A DNA stretch of 64,000 nt, taken from assembly GCF_002368295.1 (NCBI RefSeq), contig NZ_AP018248.1, positions 8,431,094 to 8,495,093 of the forward strand, given 5' to 3'. This stretch comes from Tolypothrix tenuis PCC 7101 (lineage in GTDB: Bacteria > Cyanobacteriota > Cyanobacteriia > Cyanobacteriales > Nostocaceae). The stretch's first letter is position 1, and each line of letters begins with the position of its first letter. This document shows positions 53,972-63,646 of the stretch, in pieces. Below the pieces are notes generated by a model. It had not been told where the DNA came from, ran no database searches, and saw nothing but the letters and a program-made list of their open reading frames with translations. The translations under genes were made by a program, and so were the position numbers.

Positions 53972-54481
53972 ATGGCTAAAAATTCTTTTTGGAGTCGTCG
54001 GGCAATTTTGAAAGGCATGGGTATTGCCAGCATTGGTACTTTAGCTGCTTTACCCACACTAAGTATGGCTAAAGAAAGCTACGCAAGTATCCCTTCAAAA
54101 GGACGAAATAAACAAAAAGGAGCGGTAGGCTCATGGTCATTTATTATAAGTTTTGCCAATGGTTCACAAGATAGATCACTGGGGGCTTTCACCTCTAATG
54201 GTATTACCATCATTACAAATGAGCGTACTAAATCCACAGGATTTGGAGTTTGGGAAAGTACTGGTTCTAATACATTTACCTATAAATTCCGCGAACCAAT
54301 ATATGAGCCAAATGGTAATTTAGCTGGGGAAGTTTATGTGGTTCAAGACGCAAACTTGAATGAAATAATTGATGAATTTAATAGTACAGGGAAAGGAACT
54401 GTATATGATTTAAAGGGCAATATCATAGCAGTTGAAAATACTACAGCCCAAGCAACCCGTATTAGAAACGAAAATTTTTAA
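53972..54481 (+). CDS. Tat-exported hypothetical protein
   Basis: 169 residues from ATG 53972 (a TTG at 53963 is also in frame). Twin-arginine signal SRRAILKGMGIASIGTLAAL with a hydrophobic core and a likely cleavage before ESYASIP. The mature part looks like a small beta-rich lipocalin-like domain (GSWSFIISFANGSQDRSLGAF, GFGVWESTGSNTFTYKF). I recall similar secreted proteins in cyanobacteria, function unknown. Confidence 0.8.
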   Translation: MAKNSFWSRRAILKGMGIASIGTLAALPTLSMAKESYASIPSKGRNKQKGAVGSWSFIISFANGSQDRSLGAFTSNGITIITNERTKSTGFGVWESTGSNTFTYKFREPIYEPNGNLAGEVYVVQDANLNEIIDEFNSTGKGTVYDLKGNIIAVENTTAQATRIRNENF

Positions 54482-54643
54482 CTACTTCCAATTTATTATG
54501 TGTAAGTTGGAAACTTAGTTAATAGCTGTAAATATTTAATTATAAAAAAGCCACTTCTGGTTGATTAAACAGTCCATCCATCCATAAATATAATTCATTT
54601 CCATATGAAGGGGTTTATCTAAGGCTTTAGATTAGTCAATTGG

Positions 54644-55510
54644 TTAAAAGTTGTGATGACTTAGAAACTGCAAAATATGTTGAAATGTTATTTCTGGTTG
54701 TTCAATCTGAGGTGCATGACCGCAATTTTTCAGCTTGATTAGCTTAGAGTTGGCAATATTTTGCTGAAATTTTTCTGCATCTTTAGATGGGAGCATATCA
54801 TCAGCCTCTCCCCATAAAATCAGTGTTGGTTTGTCAACTTGGGCAATTTTATTCGCCAAGTTACTATAACCACCAGTTTTGACATAAGAAATCATGGCAT
54901 CATGCCAAAGCGGCATTTCTTGATGTAGCATCGCACACTGAATAGCCAAAGGTATTTCTGGAGCTAAATTAGCTACAATACTGCTTATATTTAATGCCAA
55001 AATATGCCGTTGACGTAGGTATTCTACAGCAAAAAAATCAAAAGGAGGAAACAAGTATTTGCTAAAAGTGGGAGCGCCAGTATAACCCAAACTATTAATC
55101 AATACTAGTGATTTCACAACTTCAGGATAAGTGAGCGTAAAGTCAATTGCCGTTGCACCACCCATTGATGCACCTACTAGTACGATAGGTTGATTAATTA
55201 AAGTTGTCCAAAATTCGTAAAGGTGAATTTTGATGGTATCTGGACTGTATTTGATTTGTTTTTGCCTTTGTGTAAAACCAAAGCCTAACAAATCTACTGC
55301 CCATGTTTCATTTTGAGTCGCAAGTAATGGCAACAGGAAACGGAACTCTAGGATGGAACTGTCGAAGCCATGCAACAACAGAATCGGTGTTCCTCCCGCT
55401 CCTTTGTGAATGTAGGTTGTCAGGATTGGCTGTTGACTGAGGGAAGTTACAAGGGCGATTGTTTCAATACTATTGATGAAAGCGATCGCTTTTGGATCTG
55501 TTATAGGCAT
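54644..55510 (-). CDS. Alpha/beta hydrolase
   Basis: 288 residues. Oxyanion HGFDSS, nucleophile GASMGG (Ser in VLVGASMGGATAIDF), acid in LWGEADDMLP, base in CGHAPQIEQPE. All catalytic elements are present. Substrate unknown. Divergent from the intron-split hydrolase gene, the starts being 29 bp apart, so a shared regulatory region is likely. Confidence 0.9.
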   Translation of the reverse strand: MPITDPKAIAFINSIETIALVTSLSQQPILTTYIHKGAGGTPILLLHGFDSSILEFRFLLPLLATQNETWAVDLLGFGFTQRQKQIKYSPDTIKIHLYEFWTTLINQPIVLVGASMGGATAIDFTLTYPEVVKSLVLINSLGYTGAPTFSKYLFPPFDFFAVEYLRQRHILALNISSIVANLAPEIPLAIQCAMLHQEMPLWHDAMISYVKTGGYSNLANKIAQVDKPTLILWGEADDMLPSKDAEKFQQNIANSKLIKLKNCGHAPQIEQPEITFQHILQFLSHHNF

Positions 55511-55539
55511 GATCTAATAATCAATTACTTTGAACTTTA

Positions 55540-56600
55540 ATGACTAAGAAGCGTTTGCTAGTGCTAATTTTTGCACTGTTGCTGATTGCCCTTTCTTGGT
55601 GGAGTGTGGTATCGGCACGGGCTGGTTTAGTAGTGCGTCAACTGCAGCGAGAAGGAGTACCACTATTGTACGTAGCGCCAGAGAATGCATTAAAAGTACC
55701 TGGTGTTCTGGTAGCACATGGCTATGCAGGTTCTAAGCAGTTGATGCTTGGCTATGCATACGTCTTGGCTCATGCAGGTTACGCGGTAATGCTGTGGGAT
55801 TTTGATGGGCATGGATCTAATGCCTTGCCTTTGCAGACAAATTCGCTGCAAAAAAATCTGGATATTGCCTATGCAGCACTGGTGGCACAACCGGAGGTGG
55901 ATGCATTGCGTTTAGCGACTTTAGGTCATTCAATGGGGAGTGGTGCAGTGATGGCGGCGGCTATTGGCAATGTCAATCGCTATGCTGCGACTGTGGCAGT
56001 TTCGCCTACAGGCGCTTCAATTACAAACAATGTACCTCAAAACCTTTTATTACAAGCAGGGAGTTGGGAAAATAGATTTGTTGCCAATGCAGAGCGTTTA
56101 CTGAGGGCTGGTGGTGGTGAAAATCACCAATTTGCTCAGGGCCAAGCTAGAAAACTCGTGATTATCCCCAATGCCGAACATATTACAATTTTGTTTCGCC
56201 ATGATAGTCATCAGGCAGCTAAAGATTGGCTCAATAGCACCTTTAGGCTCAACAGCCAGAGTAACTATGTTGATTACCGTATGCTATGGTATTTTTTGCA
56301 CTTGCTGGCATGGTTAACTCTACTTGCAGCAGTTTCTCCCGTTTTAGCTACTTCTTCTATTATTGACAGAGCAGGACAGTTAAAAAGCTGGATGGGTTTA
56401 TTAGTAGCACCTTTGGTAGCCACTGGCACACTGATGTTAATTAACCGTTTAGGGAATATTGATAACTTGGGTGGAGTATTAGTCGGTGGAGCAGTTAGTA
56501 TTTGGTTTGGGGTAGCAGGTATAAGTTGGTTGATTGCTATGGCAAAGCTACAACTGCCATCACCCAGAGCTTTAGTCATTGGCATCACCTTGTTTATCAT
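55540..56600 (+). CDS. Membrane-attached alpha/beta hydrolase, 5' exon
   Basis: Encodes 353 full codons plus two bases of a gene interrupted by a group II intron. The N-terminal signal-anchor (LVLIFALLLIALSWWSVV) is followed by a prolyl-oligopeptidase-type hydrolase domain: VAHGYAGSKQ, the nucleophile GHSMGSGAV, and the base NAEHITILF. Then come several membrane segments (from about 245). Without splicing the frame stops at 56637 inside the intron. With splicing it joins 58944-59331 in phase for 482 residues with more C-terminal membrane helices. Confidence 0.88.
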
Positions 56601-58943
56601 GTGCGGCTCGTTTCTAGCAAGAACCTCTAGCAACTAGAGGGGTATGGCTAGAGTACAAATCTAAAGTCAACTTTAGAAACTGTATAACTGTTCTTTTGAT
56701 GTGGGTGATACCAAGTACCCTAGAAAGGTAAAGTCCCACCCTTGAAGAGACAAGTGACTCCCTATCTGCCCACAGTGACCATACTCGGAATTATGGAGGC
56801 TGAAGCTGGGAACAGGGCGCAACCAGTTGTAAAACAAGCAGGTAACAACACTGGCGCTAACGGGGGGATGGCACGGGTAAATAAGTCCTATAAAAGTGTC
56901 TTAACGAGAAGCTGCAACCTGGAAAACAAAATGTAGACTACATCCTCTACACTCTCACGGCATTCTGTGATAAATAGCCGTAATCTCTGAGAGGAGGATA
57001 GGCAAAGTGGACTGCCCTAAACCATCAATCAATCGAGAGAACGGAACGAGTAAAAACGGTATAAGGGTCTGGGGAAAGGTCGAAAACCCCGGTAGGTAAG
57101 ACGAGATACGGAACTCCCTTGTATCGGGTAGGACAGAGCGTAACTGCTCTGAGGTATTCAGAAAACATTCAAAGGAGTCAGAGCATGATTAGGCACAGTA
57201 AAGAACTTACTAGTGAATCTTGGAAATCATTACCTTGGAAGAAATTCCGAGCGAACCTTTTCCGCCTACAAATGAGAGTGTTCAAAGCTGTTCGAGTTGG
57301 AGACAAGCGCAAAGCTAGGTCACTACAAAAGCTGATTCTGAAATCCAAAGCAGCTAGGTTTCTGGCGATTCGTCAAGTAACACAGTTAAATGCTGGTAAA
57401 AAGACTGCGGGTATTGATGGAAAACTTGCCCTAACCTATGAGGAAAGATTCAACTTAGAATTGACCCTCAGACAACCCTACTGGTATCACAACAAATTAA
57501 GACAGATACCAATTCCCAAAAAAGACGGTTCCCTAAGATACCTCAAAGTACCCACTATCGCGGATAGAGCTTGGCAATGCCTAGCGAAATACGCACTAGA
57601 ACCAGCACACGAAGCAACTTTTCATGAACATAGCTATGGATTTAGAACGGGGCGCTCTGCCCACGATGCCCAAAGACAGGTGTTTTTAAACCTCAGCAGT
57701 AAGGCAAACGGAATCACTAAAAGAATCCTAGAACTAGACATAGAAAAGTGCTTTGACAGGATAAACCACACAACCATAATGGATAACCTTATCGCTCCCA
57801 GAGCATTGAAAGATGGAATATTCCGAGCATTAAAAGCCGGAATAAACCCAGAATTCCCAGAACAAGGTACTCCCCAAGGTGGTGTAGTAAGCCCACTTCT
57901 GGCAAATATAGCCCTAAACGGCATTGAAGAGTTGCACCAATACAACAGACATCTAGGAAGCAAAATAACCAAACACACAAAAAAGGAGGATATAAAAAGT
58001 GCGTGTGTCAGATACGCCGATGACATGGTGTTCTTCCTAAGACCAGAAGATGATGCAGACAAATTACTTGACAAAATTAGCCAATTCCTAGCAAAACGAG
58101 GACTAAAGGTAAGTGAGAAAAAGACAAAGCTAACCGCTTCGACAGAGGGATTTGACTTTCTAGGCTGGAAATTCAAAGTACAGCAAAACGGAAAATTTAG
58201 ATGCGTTCCCTCAGAGGAAAACTACAAAGCTTTTCGTAAGAAAGTCAAGAAAATCGTCAACTGCCCGAATTATGGAGCTAAGGTGAAAGCTGCAAAGCTA
58301 GCACCAATTGTTAGAGGATGGAGACAGTACCACAAGTACTGCAAAATGAATGGTTCCCGGTTCTCACTGTGGTTCATGAACCATAGAGCATTCAAGGTAT
58401 TTAACAAAGAAATTAGACAGGATAAAAAATCAGCCGAAAAGCTGACTAAACAAGCCTTTCCTGCGGTTCCTTACTCCGAAAATGCTCATATCAAAGTTAA
58501 AGGAAATAAATCACCTTTTGACGGGGATTTAGTCTACTGGTCTGAAAGGAACAGTAAATTATACGATGATACCACCTCAAAACAATTAAAGAAGCAAAAC
58601 CATACGTGTGGATACTGCAAGTTAAAACTTACAAGTGAAGAAAAGGTACATCTACATCACATAGATGGCAATCATGGAAACTGGAAGAGTCACAACTTGA
58701 TGGTAGTACATGAAAGCTGTCACGATTACATCCACATGAGCAAAAGATAGAAGGGAATTAGCTGATACCACCATGCGCGAAAACCCGTTATACCAGTTAA
58801 AACGAAAGTGACTTTCGTTTGGGAATGGGGGAGCAGGTTAAGGAACTTACTATCTAAGAATATCGAAAGCTGGATGCAGCGAAAGCGGCACGTCCAGATT
58901 GAACGGAGAGGGGCGAAGGGTAATACCTTCCCTCGACTCCAAC
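56601..58943 (+). mobile_element. Group II intron with RT-HNH maturase
   Basis: 5' boundary GTGCG (canonical GUGYG) at 56601 and 3' boundary ending in AC at 58943, with a domain V-like hairpin around 58868-58900 (CTGGATGCAGCGAAAGCGGC). A candidate EBS1, GTGATAAA at 56967-56974, pairs with the last eight bases of the 5' exon, TTTATCAT (seven Watson-Crick pairs and one G-U). Excision restores the hydrolase frame exactly (1061 + 388 = 1449 nt). Confidence 0.92.
57185..58750 (+). CDS. ltrA: Group II intron reverse transcriptase/maturase with HNH endonuclease
   Basis: 521 residues from ATG 57185, preceded by AAGGAG. RT motifs: GKKTAGIDG (RT0/1), IPIPKKDGSLRYLKVPTIADR, HSYGFRTGRSAHDA, ELDIEKCFD, GTPQGGVVSPLLANI and the active site RYADDMVFF. 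Maturase domain X follows (IVRGWRQYHKYCK). The C-terminal HNH has two CxxC-type pairs (CGYCKLKL, HLHHIDGNHGNW, HESCHDYIH). All catalytic residues are present, so the intron should be mobile and able to assist its own splicing. Confidence 0.96.
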   Translation: MIRHSKELTSESWKSLPWKKFRANLFRLQMRVFKAVRVGDKRKARSLQKLILKSKAARFLAIRQVTQLNAGKKTAGIDGKLALTYEERFNLELTLRQPYWYHNKLRQIPIPKKDGSLRYLKVPTIADRAWQCLAKYALEPAHEATFHEHSYGFRTGRSAHDAQRQVFLNLSSKANGITKRILELDIEKCFDRINHTTIMDNLIAPRALKDGIFRALKAGINPEFPEQGTPQGGVVSPLLANIALNGIEELHQYNRHLGSKITKHTKKEDIKSACVRYADDMVFFLRPEDDADKLLDKISQFLAKRGLKVSEKKTKLTASTEGFDFLGWKFKVQQNGKFRCVPSEENYKAFRKKVKKIVNCPNYGAKVKAAKLAPIVRGWRQYHKYCKMNGSRFSLWFMNHRAFKVFNKEIRQDKKSAEKLTKQAFPAVPYSENAHIKVKGNKSPFDGDLVYWSERNSKLYDDTTSKQLKKQNHTCGYCKLKLTSEEKVHLHHIDGNHGNWKSHNLMVVHESCHDYIHMSKR

Positions 58944-59331
58944 CCTGTGGATTGGTTTTGGGGCAATGGCGCAGGTAGTATGGTTACAGTGGTGGTTGAT
59001 TGGGGCGCGTTTGCGGATTTTCCCTATTCTGGCAGTTGCTTGTTTTCCTTGGTTTTTAGCTGCTGGAGTGGCACAGCAAAATCTTAATTTGGGAGAGCGA
59101 GTTTTATGGTGGCTAGGACAAAGCACAGTCTTAATTAGTGGTTTTATTCTAGTTCTTTATTTTCTGCCGCAACTAAGTTTTATTTACCTTTTGCTGCCAT
59201 TATTTCCTATATTTATGGCGATTGTTTCATTCTGTTCTGCATTGCTAAATAATCCTTGGAGCTATGCCCTTGGGAGTTCTTTATTTTTTGGTTGGGTATT
59301 AGCATCTGCCTTTCCATTATCGAAAATTTAG
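58944..59331 (+). CDS. Membrane-attached alpha/beta hydrolase, 3' exon
   Basis: In the spliced frame this begins LWIGFGAMAQVVWLQWWLIG and encodes further membrane helices (FPILAVACFPWFLAAG, VLISGFILVLYFL, FIYLLLPLFPIFMAIVSF), ending at 59331. It has no ribosome-binding site of its own. The continuous hydrophobic topology with the 5' exon supports the exon assignment. Confidence 0.85.
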
Positions 59332-59636
59332 CCTGCACCTCTTAGGCGAGTATGTGAATGTAGAATCCCCGCGATCGCGCAGTATCTGAATCATACAATT
59401 CATTAGGAGAAGGCATCTCACCGCCAAAGCAAAGATAGCAGAACTATTTCCAGATTTTTCTGTAGTTTAACCAATCTAAACAAGCTTTTTCTAATTGGCT
59501 GAGGCACTTAAATGCTTTTCAGAATGTACTTTGAATGTGGTGTTGTTGTTTTGAATTATGAGCCGAAACAGAACTAAGACAGGCGAAACATAAACAGCCT
59601 TCACATTGCTTGCCCAATTGAAACTGTTGTAAACCC
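59332..59636. other. Intergenic, no supported gene
   Basis: About 300 bp between the hydrolase and the sigma factor. A minus-strand frame with clustered Cys (QFQLGKQCEGCLCFACLSS, near 59570-59625) continues past the sigma stop in another frame; I do not support it as a gene. One CGCGATCGCG octamer variant is present. Confidence 0.45.
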
Positions 59637-60905
59637 TTAGCCGGACTGAATGTTAGGTTGAACTTCGCGCAACCGACGTTCCAGAAAACGACGCTCACTG
59701 TCATTTGTCACTAATTCTAGTGCTCGTGTATAGCTCTGGGTCGCTTTCTCTAATGCTCCAACACGCCGGAATAAATCTGCACGGGTGGCATGAAACAGAT
59801 GATAGCTGTCCAGTTCTGGAGCAAGGCTATCAATCAGTGCAAATGCGGCTTGAGGACTGTCTGCCATTGCGATCGCCACTGCTCGGTTCAAGGTCACAAT
59901 GGGTGAGGGCTGCAAGCCCTCCAACACCTCATAGAGCCGCACGATCTGCACCCAGTCTGTTTCTTCGGCGCGGGTTGCCTGACAATGGAGGGCTGCGATC
60001 GCCGCTTGCAGGGCATACACTCCGGTTCCAAAGAGCAACGCTTCCTCTACCAGAGGTAACGCCTCAGCAATCTGTAGATGATTCCAACGACTGCGATCCT
60101 GATCTTCTAGCAAAATCAAATCGCCTGCCTCATCTAGACGCGCATTGCGCCGCGAATCGTGCAATAACATCAGCGCCACCAGTGCTGTGACTTCAGATGG
60201 GGGTTGGGGTGCCAGCAATTGCCGCACCAGTTGCCCCAAGCGAATCGCTTCGATGCAGAGGTCAGCCCGCACGATCGCATCTCCTTTGGTTGCGGCATAG
60301 CCTTCGTTGAAAATGAGATAGATGACTCTCAGGACTACCTCTATCCGGGGAGCGAGATCGGTCGTCTCGGGTACTTTGTAAGGAATGCCTGCGTCTCGAA
60401 TTTTGCGTTTAGCACGAACTAACCGCTGTGCCATTGTTGCAGTCGGTATCAGAAAGGCGCGGGCAATTTCGTCGGTTTCCAGTCCACCCAACATTCGGAG
60501 GGTCAACGCTACTTGAGTTTCCGTTGCCAGTGCCGGGTGACAGCAGGTAAAGATTAATCGCAGGCGATCATCTGCAATTTCATCACTGTCATAGGTTGGT
60601 TCTTCAGTGGATGGAATTAAACCAGATGCCGCATACCACTCCAGTTTTTCGGTCAGTTTCGTACGTCGTCGGAGGTGATCGATCGCCTTGTACCGGGCAG
60701 TTCGGATAATCCAGGCACGGGGACGATCGGGAATACCGTCGCTTTCCCACTGATTCACTGCTGCTGTAAATGCTGCCTGTGCAGCTTCTTCAGCTACATC
60801 AAAATCTCCGACCAGCCGAATCAAAATAGCGACAATGCGCCCCCATTCAGTTCGATAAAGGGCAGCAATTGCTTGAGCCACATCTGTTTTTGGGATTGAA
60901 GCCAT
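59637..60905 (-). CDS. ECF sigma factor, ECF42-type with C-terminal helical extension
   Basis: 422 residues from ATG 60905 (GTG 60914 also possible). Sigma region 2 (ALYRTEWGRIVAILIRLVGDFDVAEEAAQ, DRPRAWIIRTARYKAIDHLRR) and region 4 (LRMLGGLETDEIARAFLIPTATMAQRLVRAKRKIR) are clear. The following ~220 residues are the TPR-like extension typical of the ECF42 group (PTLNRAVA-type segment seen as IVTLNRAVAIAMA). ECF42 sigma factors lack classical anti-sigma factors and are linked to DGPF/YCII genes, exactly the neighbours found here. Confidence 0.92.
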   Translation of the reverse strand: MASIPKTDVAQAIAALYRTEWGRIVAILIRLVGDFDVAEEAAQAAFTAAVNQWESDGIPDRPRAWIIRTARYKAIDHLRRRTKLTEKLEWYAASGLIPSTEEPTYDSDEIADDRLRLIFTCCHPALATETQVALTLRMLGGLETDEIARAFLIPTATMAQRLVRAKRKIRDAGIPYKVPETTDLAPRIEVVLRVIYLIFNEGYAATKGDAIVRADLCIEAIRLGQLVRQLLAPQPPSEVTALVALMLLHDSRRNARLDEAGDLILLEDQDRSRWNHLQIAEALPLVEEALLFGTGVYALQAAIAALHCQATRAEETDWVQIVRLYEVLEGLQPSPIVTLNRAVAIAMADSPQAAFALIDSLAPELDSYHLFHATRADLFRRVGALEKATQSYTRALELVTNDSERRFLERRLREVQPNIQSG

Positions 60906-60942
60906 ACCTTTCACAAAAAGACATAAAGAATTTTGGGCAAGG

Positions 60943-60968
60943 TGTCGATTTGAGCATTTGCCGTTCGA
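60943..60968 (+). promoter_or_regulatory. ECF42-type promoter-like element 1
   Basis: TGTCGA (60943-60948), 17 bp, then CGA (60966-60968) within GTTCGACTTA. It is nearly the same as the element 83 bp downstream and faces the YCII/VOC genes. Confidence 0.7.
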
Positions 60969-61025
60969 CTTACTGATAAAGGGATATACAGTTCAATTGT
61001 ACTAGATAAAATTTTTGCACTCAGG

Positions 61026-61051
61026 TGTCGATTTGGACAATTCCCGTTCGA
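61026..61051 (+). promoter_or_regulatory. ECF42-type promoter-like element 2
   Basis: TGTCGA (61026-61031), 17 bp, then CGA (61049-61051), 22 bp before the first YCII start codon. The shared context is GGTGTCGATTTG...CCGTTCGACTTA. Confidence 0.8.
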
Positions 61052-61073
61052 CTTAATCACAAAGGAGGTTTAG

Positions 61074-61433
61074 ATGAAATATTTGCTGCTGATTTATATG
61101 GACGAAAACGCCATGAGCGACACCGAGCGGGAGCATTGTTATGGGGAATCTGCCCAACTTGCCCAGGACTTGCATACTCAAGGACAATTTCTGGCAACGG
61201 CTCCACTCCATCCTGTTGCAACCGCAACCAGTGTCCAAGTCCGTGATGGCAAATCACTCGTGACCGATGGGCCATTTGCCGAAACCCGCGAACAATTGGG
61301 TGGATTCTTCCTCGTTAATGCTCAGGATTTGGATGAAGCCATTGCGATCGCCACCCGCATCCCAGGTGCAAAAGTCGGCACCGTCGAAATCCGTCCTGTC
61401 ATCGAAGTTGCAGGACTACCAGCACAGCCCTGA
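61074..61433 (+). CDS. YCII/DGPF-domain protein
   Basis: 119 residues with the name-giving motif DGPFAETREQLGGF and MKYLLLIYMDE start. A strong AAAGGAGG precedes the ATG. YCII proteins have a ferredoxin-like fold and are mostly uncharacterised; DGPF members are the standard targets of ECF42 sigma factors. First gene of a probable five-gene operon. Confidence 0.93.
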   Translation: MKYLLLIYMDENAMSDTEREHCYGESAQLAQDLHTQGQFLATAPLHPVATATSVQVRDGKSLVTDGPFAETREQLGGFFLVNAQDLDEAIAIATRIPGAKVGTVEIRPVIEVAGLPAQP

Positions 61434-61468
61434 CCGTCCTTAACCGCTTGAACGCAAGGAGAACCCTC

Positions 61469-61966
61469 ATGCAAAACAATTCCAAAATCACTCCCTGTTT
61501 ATGGTTTGACGATCAAGCCGAAGCTGCCGCTCAGTTTTATACGTCGATTTTTCGCAATTCCAAAATTGTCCACGTCAGTCGATATGGAGACGCTGGACAG
61601 GAAATCAAAGGAAAACCAGCCGGAGCAGTCATGACTGTCAGCTTTGAACTTGATGGTCAGCCGTTCACAGCACTGAACGGTGGTTCGACCTTCAAATTTA
61701 ACGAGGCGATTTCCTTCCAAATCTTTTGCGATACCCAGGCGGACGTGGACGATTACTGGCAAAAATTGTCTGCAGGTGGGGATGAAACTGCACAGCAATG
61801 CGGCTGGCTCAAAGACAAATACGGCGTTTCCTGGCAAATTATTCCTCGCATTCTGATTGAGTTACTCAACTGCCCCGATGCGGCAATCTCTCAAAAAGTG
61901 ACCACTACCATGCTGCAAATGAAGAAGATCGAGATTGATGAACTCAAACGTGTCGCTGCTGATTAG
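61469..61966 (+). CDS. VOC/PhnB-like protein
   Basis: 165 residues from ATG 61469 with AAGGAG upstream (an in-frame TTG at 61448 is less likely). KITPCLWFDDQAEAAAQFYTSIF and the LKDKYGVSWQIIP motif mark the 3-demethylubiquinone-9 3-methyltransferase-like/PhnB VOC group. Enzymatic activity is unproven for the family. Second gene of the cluster. Confidence 0.92.
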   Translation: MQNNSKITPCLWFDDQAEAAAQFYTSIFRNSKIVHVSRYGDAGQEIKGKPAGAVMTVSFELDGQPFTALNGGSTFKFNEAISFQIFCDTQADVDDYWQKLSAGGDETAQQCGWLKDKYGVSWQIIPRILIELLNCPDAAISQKVTTTMLQMKKIEIDELKRVAAD

Positions 61967-62029
61967 CGGTTCCTTCAAAGTTGCGCTTTGTGCTAATCAG
62001 CATACCCAACCCAATACTTGTCGGGTTTT

Positions 62030-62105
62030 TGGGAAAAGGGGAAGGTGAAAGGGGGAAGGGGAAAGAAAAAACCTTTAACCTTTACCCTTTAACCTTTTCC
62101 CCAAA
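62030..62105. repeat. GGGGAAGG and CCTTTAACC tandem repeats
   Basis: G/A-rich units followed by CCTTTAA/CCTTTACC units and their complements lie between the second and third genes of the YCII/VOC cluster. They can fold back on themselves (GGGGAAAGG with CCTTTTCCCC) and may weaken read-through. Confidence 0.7.
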
Positions 62106-62197
62106 CCCAATGCCGAGTTGAAAATGCACAAAGCGTGCAGTATTGACACCCAACCCCTTGCAATCTAACTCAAAACCATTCAACAGGAGATTTCACA

Positions 62198-62629
62198 ATG
62201 AAAGTCATGGTCTTTGTCAAAGCAACCCAAGACTCCGAAACTGGGGTCATGCCGAGCGAACAGCTTTTAACTCAAATGGGGCAGTACAACGAAGAATTAG
62301 CCAGGGCAGGTATCTTGCTCGCCGCTGAGGGGTTTCATCCTAGCTCAAAAGGGGTGCGAGTTCACTTTTCAGGAACCGATCACACCGTCACCCAGGGACC
62401 TTTCACTCCAGCGCAGGAGTTAGTGGCAGGGTACTGGCTGTGGCAGGTGAACTCAATGTCCGAGGCAGTTGCTTGGGTAAAGCGCTGCCCTAACCCTATG
62501 CCAGGAGACTCCGAGATTGAGATTCGTCCCGTATTCGAGGCAGAGGATTTTGCTGAAGTCCTGACACCCGCCTTAAGGGAGCAGGAAGACCGCATTCGCG
62601 CTCAACTTGAAACGCAGCAGCAAGAGTAA
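62198..62629 (+). CDS. YCII-family protein
   Basis: 143 residues. MKVMVFVKATQDSETGVMPSEQLL start, TQGPFTPAQELVAGYWLWQV as the degenerate DGPF motif, and a charged C-terminal helix (LREQEDRIRAQLETQQQE). A second YCII paralogue in the cluster, with CAGGAGA upstream. Confidence 0.9.
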   Translation: MKVMVFVKATQDSETGVMPSEQLLTQMGQYNEELARAGILLAAEGFHPSSKGVRVHFSGTDHTVTQGPFTPAQELVAGYWLWQVNSMSEAVAWVKRCPNPMPGDSEIEIRPVFEAEDFAEVLTPALREQEDRIRAQLETQQQE

Positions 62630-62713
62630 CGTCATCAGCAACCGCGCAAATGATGTTCATGTGCGAACTATCCGCTCATCAAAACGCAGAATCGATTACA
62701 AAAGGAGAAATCA

Positions 62714-63124
62714 ATGCAACTCAATTCTTACCTGATGTTCAACGGCAACTGTGAGGCAGCGTTCAAGTTCTATGAACAATGTCTGGGTGGGAAGATAACT
62801 ATGATGATGACACACAAAGAAGCACCTTCCGCAGAAAATGTCTCACCGGAATGGCAGGACAAAATCATGCACGCTTGCCTTGAACTAGATGATCGCCTCC
62901 TGATGGGATCTGACTGCCCACCAGGATACTTTGAAACCCCGCAAGGTTTCTACGTACAAATTAGCGTTCCCCAAATCGCTGAGGCAGAACGGCTTTTTCA
63001 TGCTCTAGCAGAAAACGGCAAGGTGAAGATGGCGATCGCGCAAACGTTCTGGTCATCGCGCTTTGGCATGTTGACCGATCAGTTTGGGACACCGTGGATG
63101 ATCAACTGTGAACAAACCATCTGA
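62714..63124 (+). CDS. VOC/PhnB-like protein
   Basis: 136 residues. LNSYLMFNGNCEAAFKFYEQCLGGKI start, HACLELDDRLLMGSD, and FGMLTDQFGTPWMINCE end, typical of PhnB-like VOC proteins. AAAGGAG precedes the ATG. Fourth gene of the cluster. Confidence 0.92.
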   Translation: MQLNSYLMFNGNCEAAFKFYEQCLGGKITMMMTHKEAPSAENVSPEWQDKIMHACLELDDRLLMGSDCPPGYFETPQGFYVQISVPQIAEAERLFHALAENGKVKMAIAQTFWSSRFGMLTDQFGTPWMINCEQTI

Positions 63125-63211
63125 GCCTATACCAACATCTGTCATTTGTCCTTTGTCCTTTGTAAATAGCCACTGACCACTGACCAACAACTAACTACAC
63201 TAGGAGAAACC

Positions 63212-63646
63212 ATGAGTACTCAAATTTTCGTCAACCTACCCGTCAAAGATCTCCAGCAATCGATCAAGTTTTTCACAAAACTTGGCTTTCAGTTCAACCC
63301 CCGATTTACCGATGAAACGGCCACCTGTATGATTGTGTCCGAAAGCATCTTTGTAATGCTTTTGACGCATGAGAAATTCAAGACATTCACGCCGAACCCG
63401 ATTTGCGATGCCACAGAAAGTACCGAAGTGTTGACATGCTTATCAGTTGAGAGCCGAGAAAAAGTGGATCAGCTGGTTCGTGAAGCCGTTGCTGCTGATG
63501 GCACAACCTACAACGAACCTCAAGACCACGGATTTATGTACGCGCATGGATTTCAGGATTTAGATGGTCACATTTGGGAACTGATTTACATGGAACCCGA
63601 AGCAACCCATCCAGTTGAGGCTGAAAGGGAAGGAGCAGGAGTATGA
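63212..63646 (+). CDS. VOC-family glyoxalase/lactoylglutathione lyase-like protein
   Basis: 144 residues. IFVNLPVKDLQQSIKFFTKLGFQFNPRF start and the C-terminal metal-site region FQDLDGHIWELIYME. Fifth gene of the cluster; AGGAGA precedes the ATG. The C-terminal Ala/Glu tail is short. Substrate unknown. Confidence 0.92.
   Translation: MSTQIFVNLPVKDLQQSIKFFTKLGFQFNPRFTDETATCMIVSESIFVMLLTHEKFKTFTPNPICDATESTEVLTCLSVESREKVDQLVREAVAADGTTYNEPQDHGFMYAHGFQDLDGHIWELIYMEPEATHPVEAEREGAGV

Noticed and set aside
59519..59704. Cys-containing 61-residue minus-strand frame
   Set aside because: It overlaps the end of the sigma factor gene in another frame and has no clear start or ribosome-binding site.
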